Shown here: piece after piece, positions 21,177-33,769 of the stretch | Layout of the letters: every line of letters starts with the position of its first letter | How positions within the stretch are numbered: position 1 is the stretch's first letter | Assembly (NCBI GenBank): GCA_048213135.1 | Contig: PS015054.1 | Span: 195,812-259,811, forward strand | Source of the DNA: Reclinomonas americana ATCC 50394 | Taxonomy: Eukaryota; Jakobida; Jakobea; Jakobida | Direction of reading: 5' to 3' | DNA: 64,000 nucleotides | The notes under the pieces: model-generated | Database searches by the model: none | Seen by the model: the letters and a program-made list of their open reading frames with translations, nothing else | What the model was told of the DNA's origin: nothing | Made by a program: the position numbers and the translations under genes

Positions 21177-22669
21177 ATGGAGACGAGAAGCAGAAACCGC
21201 ACACACGTGGATGGTCGCCCGCTGGCTATTGCGCGGAGGAGAGGAAAGAGGGAGGAGGAGGAGGAGGAGGAGGAAGACGACCGAGTCGAGCATATGGAGA
21301 ATGGTGTGAGGCAAGACCGCGTGCCCGTGGAAGCAGGAGGAGAAGAAGAAGAAGAGAGGAAACAAGTGGAGCGCCCGCTGGCGATTGCACGACGGAGAGT
21401 AAGAGCAGTGGCCATGGTGGAGCAGAAGAAAGAAGAGAAAGAGGAGGACGACGAAGAAAAAGGAGGAGCGGAGGCCATGGAGACCGACAAGCCCGACAAC
21501 CAGGCAGGAGAGGAGGAGAGGAAGCAGGGAGAGGAGAGCGCAGAGAAGGCAGTGGTGGAACCGCCGCCACTGCTTGTGTCGCTGTGGGATGCCCGTGTTG
21601 TGCCTCTTGATCGCGCTCCGAGAAAGGTCGATGGCAGGACCGTCTCTGTGCCGCAGCTGTGGTGCACCGAGAGCCTCTATGCGATCCGCACACTCGGCAC
21701 GTGGATTCAGTTGTTGCGTGCGCTGTGTGCTCATTGCATGTCTGTGTGGTGGGGCGCAACTGACGATTGGGTGGTGCAGGCCGCAGAGAACCATCGCGAC
21801 AGCCATGGTGCTCTTCCATCGCGTCTTCAAGCAGCAGACGCCAGACTTTCTCGCGTTTCCACTGCCAGTTGCGGCGGAGAAAAACATGATATGTTTGTGT
21901 GTTGTTGTTCTGAGTGAATGTGTGCAGTTGGCTGCGTGTGCAACCCTGCTGCTGGCCAGCAAGTGCGAGGAGACGCAGTACAAGCTGCGCATTCGTGACT
22001 ACGTGAACACGCTGTACGCGTTCTGCGAGCCGAAGAATGCGGACAAGCCCATGGAAATTGGTGGACGAGTTGCGTCGCCGCTGCTCTTTCTCTCTCCGTG
22101 TATGTGCATCTCACGCCCGCGTCTGTGCAGCCGTACTGGCGTATCCGTGACGAGCTGGTGGCCTGCGAGCAGCTGGTGTTGCGCATGCTGCGCTTCGACA
22201 CCAGTGTGCAGCATCCGTACAACTACTACGTGACGTACGCCAAGGCGTTGGAGGTGCCACATCGAGTGCTGCAGCGTGGATTCAACTTTCTGAACGACAG
22301 GTTTGCCGCCGACTTGCCACTGTGCATTATTGGCCCCAGGCACTCATTTGTTTTTTTCGTCGACAGCTACTACTTTCCAGCAGTGCTGGAGTGTCCGTCT
22401 CCGCAAGTGCGTGCGTGCGCCGCACTGCATCTTGCCGCGCTCCTCGATCCGTACGACTTCAAACTCAGGCATGACTGGATGACGGTGCTGCAGGTCGATG
22501 TCGCAGAAGTGGAAGGTGAGTGCGTGTGCACACGCTCACTGCTGCGAGTCACATCCTGCCTGTGTGCTCATGAGGGACCTCTTCCGCAGTCGTCGCCTCG
22601 CTAATGGTTGACGGCTACAAGGACCCAGTTCTGCGACCTCATCATATCAGGGCAGAGTTCGGCTTCTAA
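21177..22669 (+). CDS. Cyclin, cyclin Q (FAM58)/cyclin L-K-like, with acidic N-terminal extension
   Basis: join(21177..21712,21780..21867,21928..22068,22131..22300,22367..22515,22590..22669), 387 aa. The first 130 residues are Glu/Arg-rich low complexity. The sequence (RRRGKREEEEEE; RPLAIARRR twice) suggests an internal duplication. The cyclin fold follows: PQRTIATAMVLFHRVFK, LAACATLLLASKCEE, YWRIRDELVACEQLVLRML and SVQHPYNYYVTYAKAL. Then comes the second repeat (PSPQVRACAALHLAALL). YWRIRDELVxCE plus FQHP-like SVQHP is typical of FAM58/cyclin Q, partner of CDK10, and related transcriptional cyclins. Three consecutive introns (21713, 21868, 22069) all have GTTGCG donors, each fixed by the cyclin alignment. 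Confidence 0.88.
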
Positions 22670-22757
22670 TCAGTAATACACACAATAAGAGAGAGACGAC
22701 GTCGTAGAATGCCACGTTTCACAAGCCAAACAACCGGGCACACGCCGTCTTGCTCTC

Positions 22758-24033
22758 TCAGTCGTGCCCGTGGTGATTCCGCAAGATTGCCATACACGAC
22801 TGCCTCGTTTCGTCCGACGTCATCGTGTCCATGTCGTCTGGCGGGGCTGGTGGCGGCATGCGGAACGACGGTGGCAGCACGCGTTCCTCCACTTGCTGCG
22901 CCAGTGTCCGTGCGCTCTTGTACGACGGTCCCGTGCCCCTCGACAGCGAGCGATGCAGAAAAGGATTGATGGCACCACGCTTCGGAACCAAGGCAGCCGC
23001 CACGGCTGCCGCCGTCGCCGCAGTGGTGGCAGTGGCCGAAGAAAACCCCTCTGTGCGCGTGCGTGAGCAATCATACCACCCAAAGCACAAGCACGACGAG
23101 ACTGACCGGCACGAGGCGCCCCTCCTGACGATGATGAGCCTGTCGCCCCCGCTGCTGCTGCTGCTGCCGCTGCCGCCGCCGCCCCCCCACCCGCAAAGCC
23201 ACCGCCGTCACGTGGGCCCACCAGCGACGCTTCTCCAAAATGCAAGAGCGGATGCGGCGGGATGCCGGCCTTCATATTGTACAAGGACTTTTCCACGCGC
23301 GCTCGATATGCCGTATCCTGCCGCAGCAAAGCACCCTCGTCCACTGTCATTGGCTCGTACACCTGTGAGAGGCGCACTAAGATGATGATCGTGAGACGCA
23401 CGAGGCCGCGCAGAGAGCGAACAAAACCTCAGTCTTCGAGTAGGTGTGCTGGTCGGGGTATCGCGGCAAGTACGGTGGAATGTGAGGCGGACACTCGGTG
23501 GCCGCTGTGTCAAACACAGTGGCCGCGGTCTTCGTGGCCCACGTGTTGGCCAGCACTGGCTCACAGGGCGACGGAAACGTCACATCATCAAGTGCCAGTG
23601 AGGCGCCGCCGGCCGCCGCCGATGGTCGTCGCGACAGAAAGTCAATGAGATGCGAGGCTTCCATCGACATGCCCGCACGCAGTGCACGCAGCACGTCAAA
23701 CACATTGGCCGACGACCGGCCAGTGTGCTCCATCTGCGCGGCAGTGTCCACACCAATGTCGCTCATGTCTACACGAATGAAATGCATCACATACGTTGTG
23801 GTGAGGAGACGCGTGTGTGCATGGAGGGCACGTCAAGCGCAGACGCAACACTTGGCCACCAGCTGCGTGACTAGCTGTGCAGCTGACGAGCGCACACGCT
23901 CGTAGCCGGCCTCGCGACACACACGCAGAACCGCCAATTGAGTCAGCTCCAGCGGGTACAAGTGTGCAGGTGGTGGTGGGCGTCCACTGCCATTGCCCAG
24001 TGCAGGCAGCGCACCGGCCCCCGACGGATTCAT
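22758..24033 (-). CDS. TAF8: TFIID subunit TAF8
   Basis: Four exons on minus, start 24033, stop 22758, about 340 aa. The histone-fold (bromo_TP) N-terminus reads LYPLELTQLAVLRVCREAGY...AQLVTQLVAKYMSDIG and continues over a GTTGCG intron (K-Y split). A TAF8-type proline-rich stretch follows, CPPHIPPYLPRYPDQHTYSKTE, then VYEPMTVDEGALLRQ. After an Ala run comes INPFL, the short conserved motif in TAF8 tails. TAF8 pairs with TAF10 by its histone fold and is a core part of TFIID. The Ala/Gly expansions in the linker are long for the family. The start is 43 bp from the stop of the next upstream gene. Confidence 0.88.
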
Positions 24034-24076
24034 TCCCGCTACTCTCTCACGAGCAACACAATTGATTTTTCTTCAC

Positions 24077-27000
24077 TCATGGGACGACGCCGGTGGCAAC
24101 TTCGTCGAGTGCCTCCTTGAGCAGTACCGTCTCGTTGGCTTGCCACAAGGTCTGCTCGAGAAGGGAGTCGATGGCTGTCGACATTACGCCGTCGCCTTGG
24201 AATCCGAGCGACTTGCTGACAACGTCGTCCAGCAGCGACAGCAGCTGCTTCACCGCCAGCACCTTCTCTCGGCCCAGCTCCGATCGCCTCGCGTGCGCCT
24301 GTCGTACGCTCTGCTTGAGATGCGCAACTCGCTGCCGCAGCTCTTCTTCAGCACCGCCGTCATGGCCATGTTGCTGTTGCCGCTGCAGGAGAGCTAGCGC
24401 TGCTGCATACACGAGGACAACTCGATGTCAGAAACCGCACGCGCGCCCAACATTGCCCGATCGCGGCCGTCACTCACTCTTGGCGTCGTGCAACTCGGCG
24501 AGATGACGTCGGAGCTCCTCGTAGGTCGCCTCGTAGAGTGCCGTGACTCGCGAGACTTCTGCCAGGCATTCCTTCGTCTGCGTACGAAAAGGTCAGTTTT
24601 TTCAGACGCACCAGCCAGCACAACTCTTGGCGTCACGTACCGCACTGGCTTGCTGCGCCGTCGGTGAGCCCTTCGTGGACCGACCACTCGGCGGCACACG
24701 ATGGGAACTAGATGCACTGCGGCCACTCGCCGCCGCGCTCCCTGCATGACTGCTGGTCCGACTGCGGCTGCTGGCGGCCACCCGCAAGGGCGCTGCCGCA
24801 CCCAACGGTATGAGGTCCGAGGAGAACAGTTCGTGCGACGATATGACGGTGGAGGCGCCGAGCGATTGGTCGTCCTCATCGTCGTCGACCACCGACGATT
24901 GCTCCGAGAGTGCCGCCGCATTGGTGTGCAGCTTGTTCAGCAAACGGTCGGGGTTGGAGATGCTCGATTGCGCGCGATGGCGTCCGGCAGCAGCAGGTTT
25001 CGGCCCACCCGCTGCGCCGACGACACGGCGAGCCGACTCGGCGGGCGAGAACGCCAGTGGCGAGACAGTGCCGCTGTGCGACCACGACGATTCGGACTCT
25101 GGAGGGCTGGTGGCATTAGCTACTACTGCTGCTGCTGCTAGTGGTGGTGGTGATGCTGCTGATGCTGCTGCTGCTGCTGGTGGCGGCGGCGATGGTGAGG
25201 CCAGCTTGGTCGGTGCGGGAGCTGGCGGTGAACTCATCGAGATCGGCATGCGAGCCAGAGACTTGGTCGAGTGCAGTTGCGGCGACGCCGGTGCAGAGGG
25301 ATCGGTCATGTCGCGCAGTGAAGAGCCGCGCTGAAGGGTGTGTTGGGTGAGCACGCGCGTCGCTTGCAGTGAACGCGGCTGCGGGAACATGTCGGCCAGG
25401 GCAGCTTTCGATGCTGGTGCCAGTCGCCCGAACGAGTCCGCATTCCACGGTGGCGTGGCTCCGCGAGCCACCGGCTGTGGAGGCGAACCGCGCAATCCTT
25501 GCCCCGACGACGATGACTGCGCGCAACATAAAAACATCAACTTCCGAGTGGGAGCGATGATGAGCCAGAAACCGGAGGCGAGCGAATACGTACGTGCACA
25601 GAGGAGCGTTCGGGAGTCAGTGCGCGCTGCTCGGGAGAGATGGATCGCCGGTCAGGAGACTGAGAGCGGCGCCCCTCGACTGAGGAGGCACGACCCTCTT
25701 GCGATGCCGGTCGAGCGTTCAGCGGTGCCGGAGCGCCAATGGCACCTGGTTTTGCGCGTATCTGATTCCGGCGAGTGAATGCCAACATTGACAAGTGCTC
25801 CACGGCGCTTCGCATTGCTGTCTGCTGTGTCGGCACGCGACCGGCGAGAGCTTCTGCCAGTGTGGGGACAGTGGACCCGCTGGGTACAGCAGGAGCAGCA
25901 GCACCACCGCCGCCGCCTTCGCTGCCAGAGCCGGACGAGGTCGAAGTCGTGCTGAGGAGCTGCACGCGTCGCTGCATGTTTCGCGCCAGCTGCGAACCGA
26001 CACCTGAAGCGAGCACACCTGCTGGATCAGTACCAGCATGCGAAACAAGTGATCGTACACGCTGCGCCAGCGCTGCAAGGTGGGGCGGCACTGGTGCTGG
26101 AGTGGACGGCTGTGCCAACACGCAATTAGTTTTGCACGAAGGAATAAGGGCGATACAAGCGAGTGTCTGCTACACACCGCAGAGCCTTCAGGAGTGGCCG
26201 AGTCAATGGAGCCTGTCAATACAGGGGTGATATCAGTTGTGGGCGACAAAAACCAGATATTGTACAATGCTGCTGGAGCGCACCTCCTCTCGTGTTGCCG
26301 ATGATCATGGGTGCAGACGGACTCAGTGCCTGTGACGAAAACACTAAGCAAGATGCAGGTGTTTCACGCGTGGAGACAACGGAGATGTACCGCCTGAATA
26401 TCTTCCGACTTGCTGTTGGTAAGATCAGCTGCGGAGGAACAAGAAAGAACACGGGTGAAAAACCATGTGGCTGTTGGTGCGACTCTGCGGCATTCACACT
26501 ACGCAACAGCGAGCGAGTCGGAGGTTCTCGAGACGCTTCCGTTGTACCAGTACTTCACGCTCCAGGTCTTCGGCTGCGGTCTCCAGCAGTTGCCACAATT
26601 GTCGGGAATCGGCGGAGACCTGTACGAGCGTACTGAATCAGTTTCAACAGTCCACAGTGTGCCAGGCGCAACCTCGCTATACGCGCACCTGCGTGTCGCG
26701 TTCCCACTCGAGGCGCTGCTCGTGTACACTCTCGCGGAACTTGGTAACCTCGGTCTCCAGGTCGGGTCCCTGCCACACATGGAATTCAGTGATAAAGTAT
26801 GCTGCTTCTGAAAGCACAACTGTGAACGCACTCGCAATGCCTCGAGCTCTGCCTTGGTTGGGCGACGGACAATGGTCTCTCGTCGAACGAGGATCTGTGG
26901 CGCTGCGCAGAGACATCGTTGTTGGTTCACGACTGCGAACTTCACAGTTGCTGCAGACACGTACGTTTTGTTGGTGCTGGTCGAGCAGGCGGCAGTGGTT

Positions 27001-30000
27001 GGATGCCGGCCATTGCGCGATCGCGTTCACGCCACGCCTTGGCAAGCGACTCTTGTGTGTCGGCCAGTTGTTTCTGCAGTCGCCGAATGAGACGCTTGTC
27101 GGCCACGGTGTTGCCGTGATCAGTGGCCAGTGCCAACAATTGCTTCTTCGGTCCTTCTCCAGGGGCCATCGAATGGTGGCCACGATTGGCGGCACCAGTT
27201 GGTGATGCACCACTGCCAGCGGCCTTCTTCCCGTCATGTTCATCGTCATCGCCGTCTTCGTCCTCATCGTCGTCACCATCGTCTTCATCGTCATCATCAT
27301 TGTCACCATCATCATCGTCACCAGCACTGTCGTCGTCTCCGTCCTTGCCGCCACCGTCAGTGTCACCATCATCAGTCGTGACTCCATCATCACTACCGAC
27401 AAGGCCCCGTGCGCCTCGCCGTGGCCGCCCACCGATCCGGCTGCCTTGGCGACTCTCCGAGAAGCTCCCCTGACTTCCGCGGGTGTCGGTCCGACTGATG
27501 GCATCAGTGAGCTTCTGCACTGCATTGAGAACCACTGCTACACACACTCACCGATGCCGATGGCCACTGACACCGTCCGTGTCGGCGCGGTCTTCACGAA
27601 TCGCAGTTGTCTGCATCACCAAGGTTATGAGTGATTCGTAGATGCACGTACTTTCAACCCGCTGCAACAGTGAATGCAAACCAGTTCCATGTGCAACTCG
27701 GCACCGTTGCGTTGCAAAAAGGCAATTGTCGCCGCCTGTCCACTACGCACGGCGTAATCCAGCGGCGACGAGCCCCAACGATCGTAAACATTGAATGTGC
27801 ACTTTGGCAATGCTTGCAGCAGCTTGAGGGCATCGATGTTGCCGACGGAAGCTAGCAGACATGTGTACGTGTTAGCCGTGGGCGAACAAGCGTGGAACAG
27901 AATGAATGAATACTACTACTCCACATACCGGCGACGTGGAGAACAGTGCGACCATCGTAGTCTCCCACCAGTGGATCCCAGCCGGCGTCGATCATTTGTC
28001 GCAGAGTCTTCACGGTGGGATCGCGGCCTGTCCGCGCCAGGCGGCAAGCGTACTCTTCTTCCTGGAAGTTACTCTGCAAACAAACACGTCTTTCATCAGC
28101 ATCGACGGAAGGAAACGACTGCAAGCAGCAATTGTAGGAAACGAAACAGCTCGCACGGCACGCAAATGCGCGCCGTTCTGGATAAGCATGCTGGCGAGTA
28201 CCTTGTGCCCACTCTGCACAGCAATGTTCAGTGCGGTGTTGCGGTCGGGGTCCTGCAGATTCATGTCGATCTTGTCCTCCAGTGTGTCGAGAAAGCCAAA
28301 GATGTTGAGGTGATCGTTGGCAGCTGCAAGCGTAAAAAGTGAACTCAGTTGCATGAAGTAGAAAAGTAAGTGAAAACAGACAGTCGTCCATACCCGCAGC
28401 ATGGGCCACTGTTCGCCCATCAGCAGAGGTCTTCAGTGGATCCACACCGTCGGCCACTAGACGCTGGAAGGTTGCGAGGTCACCAGCCGCCGCCGCAGTT
28501 TGCAGGTCAACAATCGACGGCTGCTCGCGAATACGACTCTCAGCATCGGTGGTCAGCAGCCACTCGACCACTTGCTCCTGATGCGCAGTGTGCGCCACGT
28601 CGAGCGCCGTGAGGCCGTAGCGATCACGAACATTCAGATCGGCATTGGCCATGGCCGCCAACGCTTGCAGAGCCGGCAGTGCCCCACTGGCAGCTGCTCA
28701 CAAACAAGAGCAGATGCAATTGGTGGTAAGTCATCGGTGATGCCATTATACATGCTTCGTCGAAACACGGACCTGCGGCGTGCAGCATTGTTCGACCGTC
28801 CTCGTCTGTCAGTGCAAGATCACCGGGCTTGCGTCGCTCCTTGAGCATGGACAGCAGGGCTTCGACATCGTTGGAACGCGCAGCCTGGAAGAGGCGGATG
28901 CGCGCAATGTTCTCGGCCTCTTTCTCGGGTGCGCGCGGATTGAGCTGCGCGCCGTGATCCACGAGCCAGGACGCGACCTTGTAATGACGACTGACCAGCG
29001 CGTCGCGCAGGGGTGTAGAGCCGCGAGCATCAATAGCACTCAGGTTGCACGTGGGCAGGGTGGACAAGTAGTGCAGTACGTGCGTATGACCCTCGGCCGC
29101 TGCGAGTGAATGAGAAACTGTTCGCGACTGATATTGCCAATGCATCCGGAGCAGTCACTCACCGGCCAAGTGAGCAGCCGTGCGCAGATTCCCATCGACA
29201 AAGTCCACAGGATCGTGCTCTCGTCTCACCAGCTGTTTTATGCGCCGCAATGCGCCCTGACTGGCGGCCGCACAGAACGAGCTGCCGAGGTCCTGTCGAA
29301 TCATATCCAACTGCGCAAATACACACCCAGTCAGTGCACCGTGGCGACTGTTGCTCGACGCGCGATCACACGCTGTATTCGCAACAGTGGCACCCTTGTA
29401 CGGCAGATCGTGTGAGAAGAACCACTCGAGCGTCTCGAACCGATGATATCGCAGCGCATCATCGACCGGACGGAAACCGGCACTGTCGGTGACATTGAGG
29501 TTGCAGCGCGGCAACGTGTGCAAGTACGCCAGGATGTGCGTGTAGCCGAACTCGGCGGCAACGTGAGCCGCCGTGCGCCCCTCATGGTTCACTCCGTGTG
29601 GCGGGTAATTGCGGTGTTCGATCATGCTGCGCACCTCGGCCACATCTCCTCGCGCCACGATTGCGCACAGCTGCGTACCGCGTTCGTCGACATCCATTGC
29701 TTTCTGCGAGTGTGCAGCACGCATGCAAGTTCAACAACAATGCGTCACTGTGTGTGTGTTGCGCGTGCACTGCATCATCGCTCACCAACAGCTTGCCGTC
29801 GGCGTCGGTATTGGCACGTAGCCAGGCCGCGGCCGCCGTCTTTTCGTACTTTTCAGCCAGTGACAGTGGTGTTTCTCCCAACAGATCGCGCAGCGGCACG
29901 TCGTCAATGTCGGGGAGCGAGTACAAGAACTGCAGCACCTCGACGTGTCCGCCCATGGCTGCAGCAGCAATCAGCGGCCAGTTCTTTTCAAACACTGCCA

Positions 30001-32397
30001 AAACGAGCGAAACGTACCAGCATGGTGAAAGACACTGCGTCGATCAAAGTCGGCGATGGACAAGTCCACTCCGTTTTCTACCATGAACTGGATCGTGTCC
30101 AGGTTGCCAAGGCGAGCGGCCTGGCACAGGATCAGTGCTTCACGGAATGCTCGGTCGCCGTACTGCGTGCACACGCACACAACACACTTGTGAGTCAGTA
30201 CATCGACCAAAGGCGTACAGCGTGTGTGTGCGCGTACGTGCCTTGTCGGTGAGCTCCCTCATGGCCACCGTCTGGGTCTCCGACAGTTTGCTCAGCTGTG
30301 TGCAGTGTGACGAGTGAGAAGAAGCGTTCGTCCTCCCAGCGAGCGAGTCATCGACGCCGACGCACCTGTTCTGTGATCTTTTTCTGTTCCACGGCTTGTA
30401 CGCGTTTCTCTGTGATCACTTGCTGCAGCTTGAGAGTGTGGGGATCCACATTCTTTTGCTTCTTCCGCTTGCTCAGCATGCGCCGCTCCAGTTTTGTGAC
30501 GCGACTCTGCGAGTCGTCGAGTGTCAGCAAACACAGTCTGTACACACGCATGACTCGCGCACTGCAACTGCACCTGTGCCGCCTCGAGATCGGCAGTGAG
30601 AAGCTGCACGTGCTTGCGCTGCACCATGGCCTCGGAACGCTGTGTTGTGGCCTCCTTCTCCAGTCTCTTGATTTCCTGCTCCCGCTTGTCCGCTCTCATT
30701 TCTCCGCGCATCAGCTGCTCCATCAAGTCCACCATCCCTGCAGAGATCCACACACACACACACACACGGATCTGGTCAGCAGCGGATAGTGTGCCAGTCT
30801 GCTCCCAAGACGACGCACTTGCTTGCTCTTGCTGCCGTTCGTTCTCCAACTGCGCTGCGCGCTCTTCCATTTTGCTGATCATTTCGGCACTGCTGGTTTC
30901 GTGCTCCAGTTGTCGCAAATGCACTGTGCGTATGTGCATGTTACGGGCATGAACAACCACAACAATAACAACGAGGCGCCAACGTACTTCGCTCAATGGC
31001 TTCCTTGAGCTGCGTCAGTCGTTTCTGTGAGGTGGCCAGTCGATCCGCGTACAGGTCAATCAGATGCTGGTTTTGTACCAATTGCCGCACTTGTACATCG
31101 GTGCTCTCGTCTTCCTCGATCTCGGCGACCAGTTGCCTGACCACTTCCTACACGAGATGCACGCACACCGCTAAGGGATATGAAAGAGAGAGAGAAAGTG
31201 AGGGGAAAAGTACCTCGCGTGTCTGTGCCGACTGCAACAGCTCCTGCAGCAGCTTGTCGTGCATGGCCGAGGTTTGCCTGCTGCGTTGCAACAGCTCCTG
31301 TGCGACCAGTCTGTTGCGCGCCACCTCGTACTCCAGTCGAGAGCCTGCAGAGGCTGTGTGTGTTAGAGGAGAGAGAGAAAAAGAGAGAACTGCGACTTGA
31401 GAAGCCATTCACCATCGGTGAGACCCGTGGATTTCGTGCTGTCGTCGGTGGTCACCAGAAACTTGGCGCAATTGTCTTGCAGCTCTGAGAGCTCGTTCTC
31501 CACACGCACTCGTGCATGCTCGTACGCAATGATCACCGAGTCTCGCTGCGCCACCAGTGAGCCCCCAGTTAGCAGCTGACCGTGATTAACACGCAAATGC
31601 AACACGCCGCACTGCACCTGCAGCAATTCAATGTTGCTGAGATCGGCTTGCACACCGAGATTGAAGCGACGGCGCTTGCGCTCCTTGAAGTCCTCGAACT
31701 CGGAGCGGATCTCCATCAGCACGGTGTCGGGATCCTGCCTCGTCTCCTGTACCATGAGCTGCATCTGCCTCCACGACGGCGACATGACACCGTCGCCAGA
31801 GATGATGGTGGCCGAGCGCTGACCACCGGTGCCGGCCGGAGAGCCGTCGTTCACGGATGAAGACTGCGCCACATGCCACGTGACGGCATGATCGACAATA
31901 GCCCCCTCGCCACGAACTCCGTCCGCATCATCGTCGTCGTCATCGTCGTCGTGTTCGTCATCGGCCTGATCGGCAGTGTCCTCACGATCTGGTGTTGCAA
32001 AGGGCGACGTGTCGCTCGAGGCCCGCGACACTGGCGAGGTGAGTGGCGGCAACGGGGAGGAACGCTGTCGTCCTTGCAGGGAGCGAGTGCGGTCGGCGGG
32101 GTGCACGGGCGGCTGAACCAGCTTCCGCTTCGAGGCAGCGACATTCTTCAGCATGGTGGGCGACGGCACTCTCTGCTTCCACTCGGTGGCCCTGTACGCC
32201 GACACCACTGGCAGCTGGCGGCTTTGTGGTGGAACAATTGCCGCCAGTCGCTCCTCGGCATCCGAGGGTGCACGGAAGAGAGTGCGGTCGCGATCAGGGC
32301 GCCCCGCAGCGGCCGAGTCAGCACCGGAACCACCGCCGCCACTGTCGTGATCGTCGGTGGTGGGGGAGACCACCGGCGGCCGCCTCGTGCTCCTCAT
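24077..32397 (-). CDS. Giant coiled-coil / ankyrin-repeat protein (about 2,100 aa)
   Basis: More than 25 exons can be chained in phase on minus from ATG 32397 to stop 24077. Order: a Ser/Pro-rich, Asp-rich N-terminus (about 31870-32397); coiled coils (about 30250-31860: EDFKERKRRRFN, KLERRMLSKRKKQK); at least ten ankyrin-type repeats (about 27690-30210, e.g. GRTAAHVAAEFGYTHILAYL, GRTVAHAA, GETPLSLAEKYEK); and an acidic block (about 27230-27360). Then come coiled coils (RLIRRLQKQLADTQE), a long Ser/Pro/Ala-rich segment (24670-26120), and a last coiled coil (LLQRQQQHGHDGGAEEELRQR). It looks like a large cytoplasmic or centrosomal scaffold; no enzyme domain is visible. The join near 30245 needs either a GC-AG intron or an unseen exon. 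A split into two genes near 26.1-26.4 kb cannot be excluded, but the phase chain is unbroken there. Confidence 0.6.
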
Positions 32398-32640
32398 GGA
32401 GCCGGCTGTGAGATTGAGAGAGAGCGAGCCACTTGAGAAGGTGAAAAAACGCCCCGAAATGGCGCGAGAGTCGGTCCGTCCATGGTTCGCTGCGTGGCTG
32501 GCCGTGGCTGTGGCTCTTTTGTGCGTGAGCGTGCGTCCGCGTGCTCTCTTTCTCTGTGCACTCGTCTTCGTCCCTCGCTGCGTCCCTTCGTGCCACGGCT
32601 TGCTGTCGGACGGGGAAACACACACATAAACACATCCACA
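32398..32640. promoter_or_regulatory. Divergent intergenic region
   Basis: 243 bp between the starts of the giant ankyrin gene (-) and the next plus gene. Just before the plus start it has an AT-richer stretch (ACACACATAAACACATCCACA). Confidence 0.4.
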
Positions 32641-32798
32641 ATGGCGGCGACGACACCAGCTGCCAACATGGACTTCTTCGTGCAGAGTGTGGTGAATCGG
32701 TTAGCGCGCATGCGCGACGACATGCATCGGCTGCAATCGGCAGCGAGCGAGTTGAACGCCAGCATTGCGCATTTGGAGAGGAGGTTGGTCGGTGGTGT

Positions 32799-32834
<36 letters not shown>

Positions 32835-33746
32835 CCGCGTTTTCCCAGGATGCCAACACCTCTTCTTCTTGTTGTGTTGCTAACGTGGGGTGGGGCGGCG
32901 CACAGTGTGGATGAGCTGGCCGACAAATCATCGAATGGAGGCGTAACAGTCAATGGCAACGGCGCATCGTCGTCGTCGGCCTCGTCAGTCGCCACACCCT
33001 CGTCCATGTCCTCGGCCAGCATGGTGAGTCCCACAGCAGTCTCGGCCGCAGCAGCCGCCGCCGCCGCTGCTGCTGGTGACGTGGCGGCGTCGGCTGCAGT
33101 GGCGTCGGCAGCGTCGGCGGTTAGCAGTGGAGGAGCCCCAACATCGATGCGCGTCTCCCACTCCAGGAAAGGTCTGCTTTCTTGGTCTGCGCTCTCGCTC
33201 CGCCACCGCCGCCACTCACTGTTTGTCCTGATCGCCGTGCGATCGTGCAGGGAGCTCGGCAGCTGGCATTGCCGCCTCCGCTCACCAGTCGTCGACAGCC
33301 ATCTCGTCGTCGTTTGCAGGTGTGTGACGATCTCGCGCGCTTGCTGGTGGGATGGTCGGTGATGAAACCGTGTGCTGTGCAGACACTGCTCGGGAGAACG
33401 TGGCGCAGGAGGTGGCCGAGGTCGCCCACCAAGTTTCGTGATCCTGATTCGAATTCGATTGCCCACTCACTCCCTCACTTACTCGTGCTTGCGTGCGCAG
33501 CTGATCATGGAGCCCGAGAATCGGCGCCTGGAACGGCTAGAGTCAACGTACCAGCAGACCCCGGCAGACAGAGCAGAAATCGAGCAGATCACGCGCATGT
33601 TTGAGACGGCGATGACGCTGGATGACATGCAGAGTGTGCTTGTCGGTCAGCGACTGGAGTTCCTCAATACGTACCTCAGTTGCGATCGCGTGCGTACCGC
33701 CACACGCAGTGTCGAGCTCCTCACGCGTTATTTCTCGGGGCGGTAG
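32641..33746 (+). CDS. Coiled-coil protein with Ala/Ser-rich linker, unrecognised
   Basis: Five or six exons, start 32641 (MAATTPAANMDFFVQ), stop TAG 33744-33746. An N-terminal helix (RLARMRDDMHRLQSAASELNA) continues in the next exon as HLERSVDELADK. A long Ser/Ala linker with an 11-Ala run follows. The C-terminal exons give ARENVAQEVAEVAHQLIMEPENRRL, then ERLESTYQQTP, then FETAMTLDDMQSVLVGQRLEFL. The first intron contains an (AC)n run of about 30 nt, unlike the TG-rich introns elsewhere. The protein is mostly helical and may be a small complex subunit; I cannot name it. The stop is only 23 bp from the likely start of the next plus gene, so a dicistronic transcript or gene fusion is possible. 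Confidence 0.6.
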
Positions 33747-33769
33747 GGTACGATGGCCGCTTCCTGATC

